A stretch of 64,000 nt of DNA from Azolla caroliniana. Lineage: Eukaryota; Polypodiophyta. Position numbers and translations under genes: made by a program. Location: assembly GCA_043228905.1 (NCBI GenBank), contig JBHGNT010000021.1, positions 434,001-498,000 on the forward strand, in the 5' to 3' direction. This document shows positions 63,938-64,000 of the stretch, piece by piece. Each line of letters starts with the position of its first letter. Position 1 is the first letter of the stretch. The notes under the pieces were generated by a model. That model ran no database searches, had not been told where the DNA came from, and saw only the letters and a list, made by a program, of their open reading frames with translations.

Positions 63938-64000
63938 CTATCTCTCTATGACATAATCTACATTTCCTTTCCTCTCGAGGAACTCCATTAGCACAACCAT

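Larger units (their letters stand above)
49069..64000. repeat. Long direct repeat, copy B (right edge outside window)
   Basis: It matches 1-14868 and then 19781-19851 without the hAT element. Features keep the same order and strand at an offset of 49,068 (49,069 after the extra G near 63513). Confidence 0.97.

Noticed and set aside
1-64000. CRISPR arrays, operons, bacterial or organellar gene clusters, tRNA or rRNA genes
   Set aside because: None seen. Direct repeats here are minisatellites or transposon parts, and genes are spliced nuclear plant genes.

Overview
The window reads as nuclear DNA of a land plant. It is AT-rich, its genes have GT-AG introns, it is crowded with decayed retrotransposons and minisatellites, and it carries a plant-type ACT-domain protein kinase of the STY8/STY17/STY46 group. 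The long repeat-filled introns and LINE-type remnants would suit a gymnosperm or fern, but I cannot fix the species. A run of exactly 100 N at 36628-36727 marks a scaffold join.

The dominant feature is a long direct repeat. Copy A (1-14868, resuming at 19781-19851) recurs as copy B (49069-64000), 49,068 bp away. I see about ten substitutions and one G-run length change in 14.87 kb. Each copy holds a two-exon gene for a small Pro/Cys-rich single-pass membrane protein (minus strand), an LTR-flanked non-autonomous element, several minisatellites, and exon 1 of a DUF1223 (thioredoxin-like) gene preceded by a leader made of telo-box repeats. The two copies are either a very recent segmental duplication or two haplotypes placed in tandem by the assembler.

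The main difference between the copies is a 4,912-bp hAT DNA transposon (14869-19780) in the intron of the copy-A DUF1223 gene. It has matching terminal inverted repeats, an 8-bp target duplication, a complete three-coding-exon transposase of 676 aa, and a perfectly preserved empty site in copy B. The copy-A DUF1223 gene closes with exon 2 at 21923-22282. Exon 2 of copy B lies beyond the window.

The single-copy middle contains the complete 16-exon ACT kinase gene (26690-33794, minus strand, 582 aa) with a dead LINE reverse-transcriptase fragment in intron 1. After the gap come two degenerate LINEs arranged head-to-head (36.8-40.7 kb), a possible orphan first exon (41742-41804), another LINE-like tail, a diverged paralogue of the small membrane protein (43881-44713) with the same intron position, and a probable solo LTR (47221-47739). 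The remaining non-genic stretches show only short spurious reading frames.
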